A stretch of DNA of 64,000 bases from Peptococcaceae bacterium BICA1-7 (GCA_000802095.1 JUEB01000029.1:62001-126000), one strand, 5' to 3'. Shown: positions 41,453 to 51,015, counted from the stretch's first letter. A program made the numbers and translations. Notes: generated by a model not told the origin, from the sequence alone.

Positions 41453-43405
41453 TTGGACTGCCGGGAACTGGGCAAAAAGGCCGGTATGGCGGGAGATACA
41501 AGGTACATTGTGGTGGTGGGCAATCCCAATGTGGGCAAGACCGCCCTTTTTAACGCTATAACCGGTTTATACGGAGATGTCAGCAACTTTCCCGGCACAA
41601 CAGTGGAAATGTGTTATGGCCGGGTGGGGCGGGACCTGGTGGTGGACACTCCGGGGGTATACGGCATTTCTTCTTTTAGCGGGGCTGAGAAGCTGGTCCG
41701 GGACCTGGTGCTTACCGCCGACGTAATTGTAGATGTGGTGGATGCCGCCAATCTGGAAAGGGATCTTTTTCTAACCCTGCACCTGATTGACCTGGGCCTT
41801 CCGGTGGTGGTGGCCCTTAATATGTCCGATGAAACCGCCAGGCACGGACTTTGTGTAAACAGGGAGGTCCTGGAGAATATACTGGGGGTCCCTGTTGTTG
41901 CTACGGCTGCCGTAAAAAAAGAGGGCATCGAGGCTCTGGTGAGAGAGCTTTCCGCCGCCCGGAGGGGGCACCGGGACGCGCACCTGGTCAGACGACTGCC
42001 GGAAATGGCCGGTGAATTGGGTACCTCGGAGGCAATTGCCCTTCTTCTTTTGGAGGGCGATGCCTCTGCGGCCGGGACACTGGACCTTCCCCCGGGAAAT
42101 GAGAGAATGCTTTTATACGATAAAAGGCGAGCCAGAGCCAATGAGATTAGCGGCCTGGTGTATGGCCCCGGCCAAGAGGAGAAAAGTTTTTTGGATAAGC
42201 TGGGGCAGGTCATGATCAGGCCCTCAACGGGGTTTCCCATACTGATAGTGATTATGGGACTGCTTTACCTTTTGGTGGGGGTTCTTTTTGCCCAGGTGGT
42301 GGTGGAATTTACCCAGGGGCGCCTCATGGAGGGATATTATGAGCCCTTTATAAGGACAACCCTGGCTGCCCGCATGGACCTTGAGTCACCCATAGGGGTA
42401 ATACTTACCGGTCAGTTCGGTCTTCTTACCATGGCTATTACCTATCTGCTGGGGCTTCTTGCCCCGCTGGTAATTGGCTTTTTCCTGGTGCTGTCTCTTT
42501 TGGAGGATAGCGGCTACCTGCCCAGGGTGGCCATACTGATGGACAGGCTCCTGTCTGTGGTGGGCCTTAACGGAATGGCCATAATACCCATTGTGCTGGG
42601 GTTCGGCTGTGTTACCGCGGCCACCATCACCACAAGGCTATTGCCCACCGACCGGGAGAGAAGAATTGCTATATTCCTGCTTGCCCTGGCGGTGCCCTGC
42701 TCGGCCCAACTGGCCTTTGTAACGGCGATAATGTCAAGGCTGGGCGCAGCCTTTTTTATTCTCTACGTTATGATTATACTGGTTGTTATGGTGGCTGCCG
42801 GCGTGGTGCTGGCCCGGGTTCTGCCTGGCTTTTCCACGCCCCTCATGCTTAATGTGCCCCAACTGCGGCTGCCCAGGCCGGACAATGTAATTATAAAGAC
42901 CTGGATGAGGTCCTGGCAATTTTTAAAGGAGGCCTTCCCGGTATTTGTGGGGGGCGCCCTTATTTTGAGCCTTTTGAAATTAACCGGCACGCTGGATGTT
43001 ATACAGAGTTCCATGGAGCCCATTACAGTGGGCTGGCTTAATCTTCCCCGGGAGTCAGCCAGTGCCTTCATTATGGGCCTTATCCGCAGGGACTTTGGGA
43101 CGGCGGGGATACTGGGCATGCCCCTTACCATAGGGGAGCAGTTTGTGGCCATGGTAAGTCTGACACTGTTTGTGCCCTGTATAGCCTCGGTTATGATAAT
43201 ATTCAAGGAGCGGGGCTGGAAAGAGGGCCTTGTTATCTGGATTGCAGTGCTGTTTCTGGCCTTTTTTATAGGAGGGCTGGTTTCCAAGTCTCTCTGGTTC
43301 ATAACAGGACTTGTGGGGCCACAGGCCCCGGCAGTGATGATCGGTATACTGGTTCTTTTGACGGCAGGGGCCCTTGGAGTTGCATTTTTTTCTAAAAGGG
43401 TATAG
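41453..43405 (+). CDS. feoB: Ferrous iron transporter B
   Basis: A 650-residue GTP-dependent Fe(II) transporter. The N-terminal G domain has GNPNVGKT at residues 23-30, DTPG at 65-68 and NMSD at 123-126. The membrane part follows from about residue 265, with the Gate motifs including VPCSAQL and LFVPCIASV. TTG 41453 is used, with GGAAGGGG upstream. Slightly shorter than typical 660-770-residue FeoB. Works with FeoA at the cell membrane; iron demand is high in sulfate reducers. Confidence 0.95.
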   Translation: MDCRELGKKAGMAGDTRYIVVVGNPNVGKTALFNAITGLYGDVSNFPGTTVEMCYGRVGRDLVVDTPGVYGISSFSGAEKLVRDLVLTADVIVDVVDAANLERDLFLTLHLIDLGLPVVVALNMSDETARHGLCVNREVLENILGVPVVATAAVKKEGIEALVRELSAARRGHRDAHLVRRLPEMAGELGTSEAIALLLLEGDASAAGTLDLPPGNERMLLYDKRRARANEISGLVYGPGQEEKSFLDKLGQVMIRPSTGFPILIVIMGLLYLLVGVLFAQVVVEFTQGRLMEGYYEPFIRTTLAARMDLESPIGVILTGQFGLLTMAITYLLGLLAPLVIGFFLVLSLLEDSGYLPRVAILMDRLLSVVGLNGMAIIPIVLGFGCVTAATITTRLLPTDRERRIAIFLLALAVPCSAQLAFVTAIMSRLGAAFFILYVMIILVVMVAAGVVLARVLPGFSTPLMLNVPQLRLPRPDNVIIKTWMRSWQFLKEAFPVFVGGALILSLLKLTGTLDVIQSSMEPITVGWLNLPRESASAFIMGLIRRDFGTAGILGMPLTIGEQFVAMVSLTLFVPCIASVMIIFKERGWKEGLVIWIAVLFLAFFIGGLVSKSLWFITGLVGPQAPAVMIGILVLLTAGALGVAFFSKRV

Positions 43406-43488
43406 CAGTGGTTTTATAGAAGTAAAAATAATGCTGTGTTTAATTGTTTTTGGAATACAGTTGTCTACAATGACAATAGAGGGAAGGC

Positions 43489-44727
43489 ATGAAGGAAAAA
43501 AAGCAAAAAAAAGTAAAAATAATAATTCTGGCGCTTTTGATTTCATTATTCATATTTCCGGGGAGAGTGCCGGCCCAGCCGGAGCTGTCATCAGAGGCTG
43601 CGCTATTAATGGACATGGAAAACGGCCAGTTGCTCTACAGTAAAAACGCCGGCCAAATGATGTACCCGGCCAGCACCACCAAGATACTTACAGCCCTGGT
43701 GGTGATCAAAAACAGTAACCTGGAGGACAGGGTGAAAGTTTCTCTGAACGCCGCCTCAGTGGGGGGGTCCCACGTGGGGCTCCAGGAGGGAGAGATACTC
43801 AGGCTGGCAGACCTGCTCTATATACTCCTTCTATCCTCCGGCAATGACGCCGCCACTGCGCTGGCTGAGCACACCGGGGGATCTGTGGAGCATTTTGCTC
43901 AAATGATGAATGATCAGGCCAGGGCTCTGGGCGCGGTGAACAGCAATTTTACCAACCCCCACGGCCTGCACAACCCGGACCACTACACAACAGCCGGAGA
44001 CCTGGCCATCATAGCCCGGGAAGCTATGAAAAACCCGGTTTTCAGAAAAATAGCGGGGACCTATCACTTTAACACCGAAAGAACTTTGCCCAAGGCTGTA
44101 AAAGGTATTCCCCAGGTTGATTTTGTCAATCATAACAAGCTTATGCGCCCTGGATACAGTTTGGCCTTCGAGGGTGTCACCGGAGTCAAGACCGGGTATA
44201 CCGACGAGGCCGGGCAGTGCCTGGTGGCATCTGCCCAGAGGGATGGCCGGGAACTGCTGACTGTGGTGCTAAAGTCGGGAAGCCCGGGGGTATACGTTGA
44301 TACAGTAGCCCTTTTAAATCACGGTTTTTCTGATTTCAGCCCGGTGCTGCTGACCGGGGCAGGGGCTGCAGAGGGCACCGCTACTGTTAAAAGGGGTACA
44401 GAGATAAGTGTTTCTGCTGTTACCTCCCGGCAGTTTTACTTTAACCTTCCGGCCGGTGGTGATCACAATATCCAAAAGAAGGCAAGCATAGACCCTTCAC
44501 TTTCAGCTCCGGTTAAGAAGGGTCAAAAGATAGGGACCCTCAGTTTTTTAAATCAGGAAGAGGTTATCGGATCGGTTGATCTTATTGCAGACCGGAATGT
44601 GGACGAAAAGCCTTTCTTTGTCTGGTGGTATGGCCTGAGTGTGCCGCTTATTTTAATATTTTTTGCCTGGAACCGGGCCAGAGCAAGACGCCGCCGGTAT
44701 CTGATGAGAAAGAAGAGGTGGCCCTGA
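43489..44727 (+). CDS. D-alanyl-D-alanine carboxypeptidase (DacF/PBP5 type)
   Basis: A 412-residue exported serine peptidase trimming D-Ala from peptidoglycan side chains. Signal peptide at residues 8-30; SxxK is STTK at 62-65, SGN at 117-119 and KTG at 234-236, all intact. A PBP5-type C-terminal beta domain follows, then a C-terminal membrane segment (GLSVPLILIFFAWN) and a basic tail. In sporeformers such enzymes (DacF, DacB) act in vegetative wall or cortex synthesis. It lies between feoB and the Fur-family gene; no operon link is clear. Confidence 0.92.
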   Translation: MKEKKQKKVKIIILALLISLFIFPGRVPAQPELSSEAALLMDMENGQLLYSKNAGQMMYPASTTKILTALVVIKNSNLEDRVKVSLNAASVGGSHVGLQEGEILRLADLLYILLLSSGNDAATALAEHTGGSVEHFAQMMNDQARALGAVNSNFTNPHGLHNPDHYTTAGDLAIIAREAMKNPVFRKIAGTYHFNTERTLPKAVKGIPQVDFVNHNKLMRPGYSLAFEGVTGVKTGYTDEAGQCLVASAQRDGRELLTVVLKSGSPGVYVDTVALLNHGFSDFSPVLLTGAGAAEGTATVKRGTEISVSAVTSRQFYFNLPAGGDHNIQKKASIDPSLSAPVKKGQKIGTLSFLNQEEVIGSVDLIADRNVDEKPFFVWWYGLSVPLILIFFAWNRARARRRRYLMRKKRWP

Positions 44728-44765
44728 GCGTCAAGGGTGCCGTGGAATTATTTGTCAAGATTCAA

Positions 44766-44804
44766 TTGACACGGCTGAAGGGACTCTAATATACTTTAAT
44801 TAGA
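44766..44804 (+). promoter_or_regulatory. Promoter and palindromic operator of the Fur-family gene
   Basis: TTGACA (44766-44771), 18-bp spacer, TATACT (44790-44795). A TCTAAT-N8-ATTAGA inverted repeat (44785-44804) covers the -10, well placed for autorepression. Confidence 0.5.
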
Positions 44805-44823
44805 ACAGGCCGGAGTGAATTTG

Positions 44824-45264
44824 ATGAAAAAAGTGATTAATGACGTTGAGGAAAAGCTAAGGTCCAAGGAATATAAGCTAACCTCCCGGAGAGAGCACAT
44901 TTTAAGGGTGCTGCTTGAGAACAAGGACAAGCACCTCAGTGCCGAGGAGGTTTACAATCTTGTCAAGGTAAAGGCCCCTGACGTGGGACTGGCCACAGTT
45001 TACCGGACACTGGAACTTTTTTGCGAGTTTGACATAATACATGGAATGGATTTCGGCGACGGGCGGAAAAGATATGAATTCGGGGACAATGACTTCAGGG
45101 GCCATCACCATCATCACCTGATCTGCCTTAAATGCGGGATAATTTTGGAGGTGGCCGAAGATCTCCTGGAAGATTTGGAAGCCAGAGTAAATAGGGACTT
45201 CGGCTTTGATGTGCAGAATCACCAGCTGAAAATTTTTGGCTACTGCAGGGACTGTAAAGTATAA
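44824..45264 (+). CDS. Fur family metalloregulator (Fur/PerR/Zur type)
   Basis: A 146-residue DNA-binding repressor. The N-terminal winged helix contains SRREHILRVLLE and GLATVYRTLELF (recognition helix); the HHHHHLICLKCG segment and the terminal CRDC supply metal-binding His and the two CxxC structural zinc pairs. Which metal it senses (Fe, Zn, or peroxide as PerR) cannot be told. ATG 44824 is preferred over GTG 44815 because GGAG lies eight bases before it. It has its own promoter with a palindrome over the -10. feoAB nearby makes iron control plausible. Confidence 0.88.
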   Translation: MKKVINDVEEKLRSKEYKLTSRREHILRVLLENKDKHLSAEEVYNLVKVKAPDVGLATVYRTLELFCEFDIIHGMDFGDGRKRYEFGDNDFRGHHHHHLICLKCGIILEVAEDLLEDLEARVNRDFGFDVQNHQLKIFGYCRDCKV

Positions 45265-45526
45265 AAATTTTTTGATGTATATGTGAAACATGTAACATAG
45301 TATAATATATGGGCGCTATCCTTAATAGGGGCAGTAAGCACAAAAAAATTTAACGGAACTGTCTTTTCCCGATATATGTGATATTAATCACATATATCGA
45401 CATAAAGTTGCTGCCTGAAGGTAATATTCTAAGAGTTATTGGAATGTTATGGCGTTATCATTTGGTTGTAGACCGCCGCCGACCGTGCTATTATTTTTGT
45501 TGTGTTTCGCCAAATGGAAAGGGGAT

Positions 45527-46051
45527 ATGACCATGAACGAGCCCAGCCAATCCCTGCCGGCCTTTTATGATGACAATATGATAGGCTTTTTCCCTCAGGG
45601 CCCCTGCACAATTTTTGTGTACTGGGAGCTTTCCCGTGAGCTGTGGGAGGCCGTTGCCCAAATGGGAGGAGCCTTTATAAGGCTGTACAGTGTATGGGAA
45701 AACGGCAATTCGGAATATGAATACCATTTGACCAGGGAGATTAAGCCGCCGCCTTATACTGGCAACTGGTACTTTGAAGAGCTGAGCCCGGGCGCCATGT
45801 ACTGTTTTGAGGTGGGGGGAAAACTCGCCGACGGGAGTTTTTTCCCCATGCTCAAGTCCGAAACTGTAGGTACCCCTCCGGTTCCAAGGTTCCATTTTAT
45901 GCCCGGACAGGGGCCTGCTGCTGGAGAGCCTGGAAGTGTATGGGAGGTTCCGGGAGAAAAGTGCCTGGAGGAAGCCGGCCAAAATTTGGATCTGGATGAA
46001 GTTTTGGCTTCGATGCCATTTTATATGGGCTATCGGAAGCCGGCCGACTGA
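45527..46051 (+). CDS. DUF4912 domain protein
   Basis: A 174-residue soluble protein. FFPQGPCTIFVYWEL followed by an Ig-like beta pattern and WYFEELSPGAMYCFEVGG is typical of DUF4912, a domain that recurs next to GH57 branching enzymes and glycosyltransferases in Firmicutes. It probably binds glucan or the partner enzyme (inference from context). ATG 45527 follows GGAAAGGGG. The GH57-GT4 fusion starts 31 bp after its stop, clearly the same transcript. The preceding 260 bp contain a CACATATATCG-type AT-rich palindrome near 45380 and no gene. Confidence 0.75.
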   Translation: MTMNEPSQSLPAFYDDNMIGFFPQGPCTIFVYWELSRELWEAVAQMGGAFIRLYSVWENGNSEYEYHLTREIKPPPYTGNWYFEELSPGAMYCFEVGGKLADGSFFPMLKSETVGTPPVPRFHFMPGQGPAAGEPGSVWEVPGEKCLEEAGQNLDLDEVLASMPFYMGYRKPAD

Positions 46052-46082
46052 CTGGAAGGCTGGCCAATTAAGGGGGAGTGAA

Positions 46083-48875
46083 ATGAACGGATACCTTTTA
46101 TTGGTGCTGCATGCCCACCTGCCTTTCGTAAGAAGCAGTGGTGCAGGAGAGTCACTGGAAGAACGCTGGTTCTTTGAGGCCTGCACGGAATGCTACATAC
46201 CTATTCTTAACAGGCTGGAAAAACTGGATGGGGAAGGGGTGGATTTTCGTCTGGCCATCTCCCTGTCACCGACACTGCTTTCCATGATGGTGGATGAACA
46301 TCTTAAGGAAAAATACCTGGGCTACCTGGACCGGATGATTAAACTGGGCCTTTCAGAATGTGAGAGGACTTCCGGCAGCAGTGAGCTGAATATTCTTGCG
46401 CAAAAATACCTTCGGCATCTTGAAAAGACCCGGAGGTATTTTACTAAATGGGGTGGAAACCTTCCCCCTGCATTTAAGAGCCTTTCAGAAAAGGGGAGGC
46501 TGGAGCTGCTGACCACCGCTGCCACTCACAGCTTTTTGCCGCTTGTACACAGTAAAGAGTGCAGGCGGGCCCAGATTGAGGTGGGACTGGACTCTTTTGA
46601 GAGTGTTTTCGGCTACCGGCCTGCCGGTTTTTGGCTACCGGAGTGCGCCTATGAGCAGGGGGTGGATGTTTTGCTGAGGGATGCCGGGGTGAAATATTTT
46701 ATTGTGGACACCCACGGTATCCTGGCTGCTGTGCCCAGGCCCCCGCACGGTATTTACGGGCCGGTGAGGTGCCGCTCGGGGGTGACGGCCTTCGCCCGTG
46801 ACCCTGAGAGCTCAAGGCAGGTCTGGGAGAGAAGGGAAGGTTACCCCGGGCATCCGGATTACAGAGAATTCTATCGTGATATTGCTTATGACCTTAATAT
46901 TGACTATATAGAACCCTTCCTGCCCGGAGGGGACATAAGAGTGGACACCGGCTTCAAATACTACAGAATAACCGGCGGGGGAGAAGAAAAAGATTTTTAT
47001 GACCCGGCTCTTGCTGAAAAAAGGGCAGCCATGGACGCCCGGGACTTTGTGGCCAGGAGGGCGCTGCAGCTGAGGCAGGCCTCCTCCGGAATGGACAGGA
47101 TGCCGCTGGTGCTTTCTCCCTATGATGCAGAGCTGTTCGGACACTGGTGGTACGAGGGGCCTTTGTGGCTGGAGCAGGTTTTTCGACTGGCCGGCAATGG
47201 GGGGATTAAGACTATTACCCCTGGTGGTTACCTATCTCTGCACCCCTTCAGCCAGGTGGTGGAAATGCCCATGAGCAGTTGGGGCGAGGGCGGCTACGGC
47301 TATGTGTGGCTCAATCCCAAAAATGACTGGATATATAAACACCAGCATTTCGCAGAGGCAAGGATGAGCTACATAGCTGACCGGCACGGGTCGGAGGGGA
47401 AAATGGCGCAAAGAGCCCTGAAACAGGCCGGGAGGGAGCTGCTCCTGGCTCAGAGCAGTGACTGGGCCTTTATAATAAAGGAAGGAACTACTGTTGAATA
47501 TGCTGCTAATAGGGTTTCCGGGCATCTGAAGAGCTTTATGGCCCTGGCTGATATGATTGAGTCAGGATCTGTTGATGCAGACCTCTTAAGCGGCCTGGAG
47601 AGGGAGAATAATCTATTTCCGGACCTGAGTCCCGGTGTTTTTGCCCCGTACAGGGTTAGCCCGGGTATCTTTAAAGGCGCCGGGCTTAAGGTGGCTGTGC
47701 TTTCCTGGGAATACCCCCCCCGCACGGTGGGAGGGCTTGGCCGGCATGTGTTCGATCTTTCCAGCTCCCTGTCAAGGCTGGGTGTTGAGGTGCATATTTT
47801 TACCTGTCCCGCCCAGGATAGACCTCATTATGAGGTGGATGAGGCCGGGGTTCACATATACAGGGTGGATGAGAGGGACCTGAAAACCAGTAATTTCCTG
47901 GAGTGGCTGGGCGGGCTAAATGAGGGGATGGTCCGTCTGGCCCGGGAGAGGGGGCTCGGGGAGGGCTTTTTTGGCCTGGTGCACGCCCATGACTGGCTGG
48001 TTTTTAGCGCCGCCAGGGAAATAACCGAAAAAGGGGGCATTCCCCTGGTATCAACAATACACGCCACCGAGTACGGGCGCAACAGGGGGATTGTTACTGA
48101 TTTTCAAAGGAGAATTCACGGCATAGAGTCAAGGCTTGTATCCATGTCCCGCCAGGTGATATGCTGCAGCAATTACATGGCCAGAGAGGTGGGCCGGCTT
48201 TTTGGAGGTGGACTGGGTGGAATAAGGGTAATACCAAACGGGGTGAATCCAACCAATCTTGTTCCCGGTGGAAATTCCAGGCCCCAAAGTGGAGGGCCGG
48301 TTATAGCCTTTCTGGGCAGGCTGGTTCCAGAGAAGGGGGTGCAGGTGCTCATCGAGGCCCTGCCGTTAATAAGGGAAAGCCATCCCCAGGTTGAGCTGGC
48401 GGTGGCCGGAAGAGGCCCCTATGAAGAGGAGTTAAGAAGACTGGCCTCTAAAAAAGGTGTTGAGGACTGTGTAAATTTCATAGGCTTTGTGGACGATGAG
48501 GGGAGAAACAATTTGCTGGCCAGGGCGGCGGTAGCTGTATTCCCCAGTATTTACGAGCCTTTCGGCATTGTGGCTCTGGAGGCTATGGCGGCGGGAACCC
48601 CGGTGGTTGTTTCAGAGACCGGCGGCCTCTCGGAGATAATATGCCACGGCATAGATGGGCTAAAGGTGCCTCCGGGTAATTCCGGCCTTCTGGCCCGGTA
48701 TGTTGCCGACCTCCTGGCCCACCCTGACCGGGCCGTAAGACTCAGCCGGAATGCTCACAGGAAGGTTTTGGACCGCTACAGCTGGGACCAGATAGCCAGT
48801 GAAACCGCCAGGGTCTATATTGACGTAACACGGGGGGCCAGTCCTGAACACTTACGGAAGGCTGTTCTTTACTAA
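46083..48875 (+). CDS. GH57 alpha-glucan branching enzyme fused to GT4 glycosyltransferase
   Basis: A 930-residue cytoplasmic fusion. Residues 1-525 are a GH57/DUF1957 1,4-alpha-glucan branching enzyme: LLVLHAHLPFVR at the start, catalytic Glu187 in FWLPECAY, catalytic Asp348 in SPYDAELFGHWW. Residues about 533-930 are a GT4 (GT-B fold) transferase of the glycogen-synthase type: AVLSWEYPPRTVGGLGRH, IPNGV, LVPEKG and YEPFGIVALEAMAAG near residues 822-836. Both active sites look intact. It should both elongate and branch an alpha-glucan. ATG 46083 follows GGGGGAGTG; an upstream reading frame overlaps DUF4912 and is not used. Confidence 0.9.
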   Translation: MNGYLLLVLHAHLPFVRSSGAGESLEERWFFEACTECYIPILNRLEKLDGEGVDFRLAISLSPTLLSMMVDEHLKEKYLGYLDRMIKLGLSECERTSGSSELNILAQKYLRHLEKTRRYFTKWGGNLPPAFKSLSEKGRLELLTTAATHSFLPLVHSKECRRAQIEVGLDSFESVFGYRPAGFWLPECAYEQGVDVLLRDAGVKYFIVDTHGILAAVPRPPHGIYGPVRCRSGVTAFARDPESSRQVWERREGYPGHPDYREFYRDIAYDLNIDYIEPFLPGGDIRVDTGFKYYRITGGGEEKDFYDPALAEKRAAMDARDFVARRALQLRQASSGMDRMPLVLSPYDAELFGHWWYEGPLWLEQVFRLAGNGGIKTITPGGYLSLHPFSQVVEMPMSSWGEGGYGYVWLNPKNDWIYKHQHFAEARMSYIADRHGSEGKMAQRALKQAGRELLLAQSSDWAFIIKEGTTVEYAANRVSGHLKSFMALADMIESGSVDADLLSGLERENNLFPDLSPGVFAPYRVSPGIFKGAGLKVAVLSWEYPPRTVGGLGRHVFDLSSSLSRLGVEVHIFTCPAQDRPHYEVDEAGVHIYRVDERDLKTSNFLEWLGGLNEGMVRLARERGLGEGFFGLVHAHDWLVFSAAREITEKGGIPLVSTIHATEYGRNRGIVTDFQRRIHGIESRLVSMSRQVICCSNYMAREVGRLFGGGLGGIRVIPNGVNPTNLVPGGNSRPQSGGPVIAFLGRLVPEKGVQVLIEALPLIRESHPQVELAVAGRGPYEEELRRLASKKGVEDCVNFIGFVDDEGRNNLLARAAVAVFPSIYEPFGIVALEAMAAGTPVVVSETGGLSEIICHGIDGLKVPPGNSGLLARYVADLLAHPDRAVRLSRNAHRKVLDRYSWDQIASETARVYIDVTRGASPEHLRKAVLY

Positions 48876-48922
48876 GACTTTGGGGTGGGATATAATTGTC
48901 TTGCTAAATAGCGGCAATTCTG

Positions 48923-49025
48923 GGTCGGGAGACAGGAGACCTTCTTGCTATACCTTGGGGTAAAACTCTTTGTCCCTATAACTTATAAGGAAGGCCTTAA
49001 TTATTCTGTCTCCCGTCTCCTGACC
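48923..49025. repeat. CAGGAGAC-type inverted repeat
   Basis: GGTCGGGAGACAGGAGAC (48923-48940) and CTCCCGTCTCCTGACC (49010-49025) are complementary arms 70 bp apart. Same family as the repeats at 35911, 40473 and 58853. Confidence 0.7.
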
Positions 49026-49096
49026 GTAGGTACTACCCATTAGCATACTCCTGACCTGAATTATTTTCAGTATAAGCATGTAAAGGTGGTGTCGGC

Positions 49097-50173
49097 GTGA
49101 CCTTTAAACCTCAGGGCCTGGCTACTGGTATTGGAAGTTTGCCATATACCGATCCGGATCAGTGCCTTTCTCTTATTTTCAGCAATCTGCCGGAAATACC
49201 CCACTGGCCCCAGATGCCCATGTTAGGTTCCAGTGAGGGGTTTGTGTTTCAGTTCCTGACCCCCCTGGTCAAGCTGGGTATAATTAAATTTAAGGGAAAT
49301 TCGGCCTTTTTTGACACCTCCAGCGATGGCTGGGGGGCAAATCTGGCGGAGTTTTACACACTTTACCTGGCGGTGGCTGAAGGTGACCAGTCAGCCCTGG
49401 AGACCTTTTACCTTCCGGAGGGATCGGCAACCGGTTTTCATGCGTTCACAGACTATATTGAGAGAAAGGGGCCCGGCAGGGCTCTGTATTTTAAAGGACA
49501 TCTGGTGGGGCCCCTGACCGTGGGGTTTCAGCTGAAGGATGACCGGGGCAGAATAGCCTATTATGAGGACCAGCTGCGGGATGTTCTGGTAAAAACCCTT
49601 GCCCTGCATGCCCGATGGCAGGCTAAAAGTCTTGCCTCCCTGGGCCGCCCGTCAATAATATTTGTGGATGAGCCCGCCATAAGCGTGTACGGAAAATCAG
49701 ACTACATCACTGTAACCAGGGAAATGATTAAAAGTGACATGAATGAAATATTTGATCAGATTCACTCCGCCGGGGCGCTGGCAGGTGTACACACCTGCGA
49801 TTCCATAGACTGGTCGCTGCTGTATGAGTGTGAGCTTGATATAGTCAATCCGGATGTATACAGCTTCGGGGACTCCCTTATACCTTACGCCAAAGAGCTG
49901 AAAGGGTTTATTTCCAGGGGCGGGGTGCTGGCCCAGGGTATAGTGCCCACCAATGATAATGTACTGGGAGAGACCGGGGAGAGCCTTTTGGAAAGGCTTA
50001 AAAAACTTTGGGACCAACTGGGGTCCCGGGGGATTGACAAAGCTGACCTCCTAAGCCAGACACTGATCACACCCGCCTGCGGCACCGGGCTTTTGGAGCC
50101 CCAGGTTGCCGAAAGGATTTACAGCCTGAACAGGGAGGTGTCCGGCCTGCTGAGGGGGAAGGACGGCGGATGA
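49097..50173 (+). CDS. MetE/UROD-like single-barrel methyltransferase-family protein
   Basis: A 358-residue protein resembling the C-terminal barrel of cobalamin-independent methionine synthase and uroporphyrinogen decarboxylase-like proteins. TGIGSLPYTDPDQ opens the barrel; FVDEPAISVYG, GVHTCDS and TPACGTG contain the His-x-Cys and distal Cys expected to bind zinc. It is far shorter than MetE and lacks the N-terminal barrel, so it probably moves a methyl group from another donor, such as a corrinoid or methylthiol; substrate unknown. GTG 49097 follows AAAGGTGG. It overlaps the PHP phosphatase gene by four bases, implying translational coupling. Confidence 0.75.
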   Translation: MTFKPQGLATGIGSLPYTDPDQCLSLIFSNLPEIPHWPQMPMLGSSEGFVFQFLTPLVKLGIIKFKGNSAFFDTSSDGWGANLAEFYTLYLAVAEGDQSALETFYLPEGSATGFHAFTDYIERKGPGRALYFKGHLVGPLTVGFQLKDDRGRIAYYEDQLRDVLVKTLALHARWQAKSLASLGRPSIIFVDEPAISVYGKSDYITVTREMIKSDMNEIFDQIHSAGALAGVHTCDSIDWSLLYECELDIVNPDVYSFGDSLIPYAKELKGFISRGGVLAQGIVPTNDNVLGETGESLLERLKKLWDQLGSRGIDKADLLSQTLITPACGTGLLEPQVAERIYSLNREVSGLLRGKDGG

Positions 50174-50973
50174 TTCCAGACTATCATATCCACACCGGCC
50201 GCTGCGGCCATGCCTCCGGCGGGATGCGTCAGTATGCTGATGAAGCGGTTAATAAGGGCCTGGGTGAGATAGGTTTTTCAGACCACATACCCATGTACTG
50301 GCTGCCGTCTGACAGCAGGGACCCCGGCCTGGCCATGGCTGAAGAGCAATTTCCCGGCTATGTGGCGGAGGTGCTGGGCCTTAAGTCTGAGTTTTCCTCA
50401 CTTTCTATCCGGCTGGGGGTAGAGGTGGACTATATACCGGGACGGGAAACTGCCATAAAGCCTTTTCTTTTAGGGTGCCCCTTTGACTATGTTATTGGAT
50501 CGGTTCACTACATAGACGGCTGGGGATTTGACAATCCCGCTCTTCTTGAGGAGTTTGGACGGCAGAATATTGATGAAATATATGAAAAATATTTTGACCT
50601 GCTGTGCGCTGCAGCCAGCTCCCGGCTGTTTGATATTATCGCTCACCCGGACCTTATTAAAAAATTTGGCCACCGCCCGGCTGCTCCTCCGCTGGAACTG
50701 TACCGGAGGGCTGCTGTGGCCATGGCCGGGGCCGGGGTGTGTGTTGAGGTGAATACCGCCGGGCTGAGGGTGCCCGCCGAAGAGATATACCCCTCCCTGG
50801 ATTTTTTGAGGATCTGCAGGCTGGAAGGGGTTCCGGCCTCCACCGGGTCCGATGCCCACGCCCCCGGGCTGGTGGGGGCCGGATTCAGCCAGGCCGCAGA
50901 CCTGCTCCGGGAGGCGGGTTACAGGGAAGTGGCCGTGTTTAAGGGCAGGACGAGAAATATGATAAAAATATAA
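50170..50973 (+). CDS. PHP-family histidinol-phosphatase-like hydrolase
   Basis: A 267-residue PHP-domain metal-dependent phosphoesterase. Metal ligands are visible in YHIHTGRCGHASG, GFSDHIPMYW, GVEVDYIPG, GSVHYID, IAHPDLI and GSDAHAP. This is the HisK/HisJ (DUF/PHP histidinol phosphatase) subgroup used by Firmicutes for histidine synthesis, but no his genes are nearby, and the overlap with the MetE-like gene suggests it could act on another phosphoester. It starts at an ATGA overlap. A clear terminator follows 17 bp later. Confidence 0.85.
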   Translation: MIPDYHIHTGRCGHASGGMRQYADEAVNKGLGEIGFSDHIPMYWLPSDSRDPGLAMAEEQFPGYVAEVLGLKSEFSSLSIRLGVEVDYIPGRETAIKPFLLGCPFDYVIGSVHYIDGWGFDNPALLEEFGRQNIDEIYEKYFDLLCAAASSRLFDIIAHPDLIKKFGHRPAAPPLELYRRAAVAMAGAGVCVEVNTAGLRVPAEEIYPSLDFLRICRLEGVPASTGSDAHAPGLVGAGFSQAADLLREAGYREVAVFKGRTRNMIKI

Positions 50974-50989
50974 ACATGAGCTTAAGCCG

Positions 50990-51015
50990 GACCGTATTCA
51001 TGCGGTCTTTTTTTT
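50990..51015 (+). terminator. Intrinsic terminator
   Basis: GACCG, 8-base loop, CGGTC, then eight T. Ends the MetE-like/PHP operon. Confidence 0.85.

Noticed and set aside
45936-46082. N-terminal extension of the GH57-GT4 protein
   Set aside because: It overlaps the DUF4912 gene in another frame; ATG 46083 has a good ribosome binding site and the family N-terminus.
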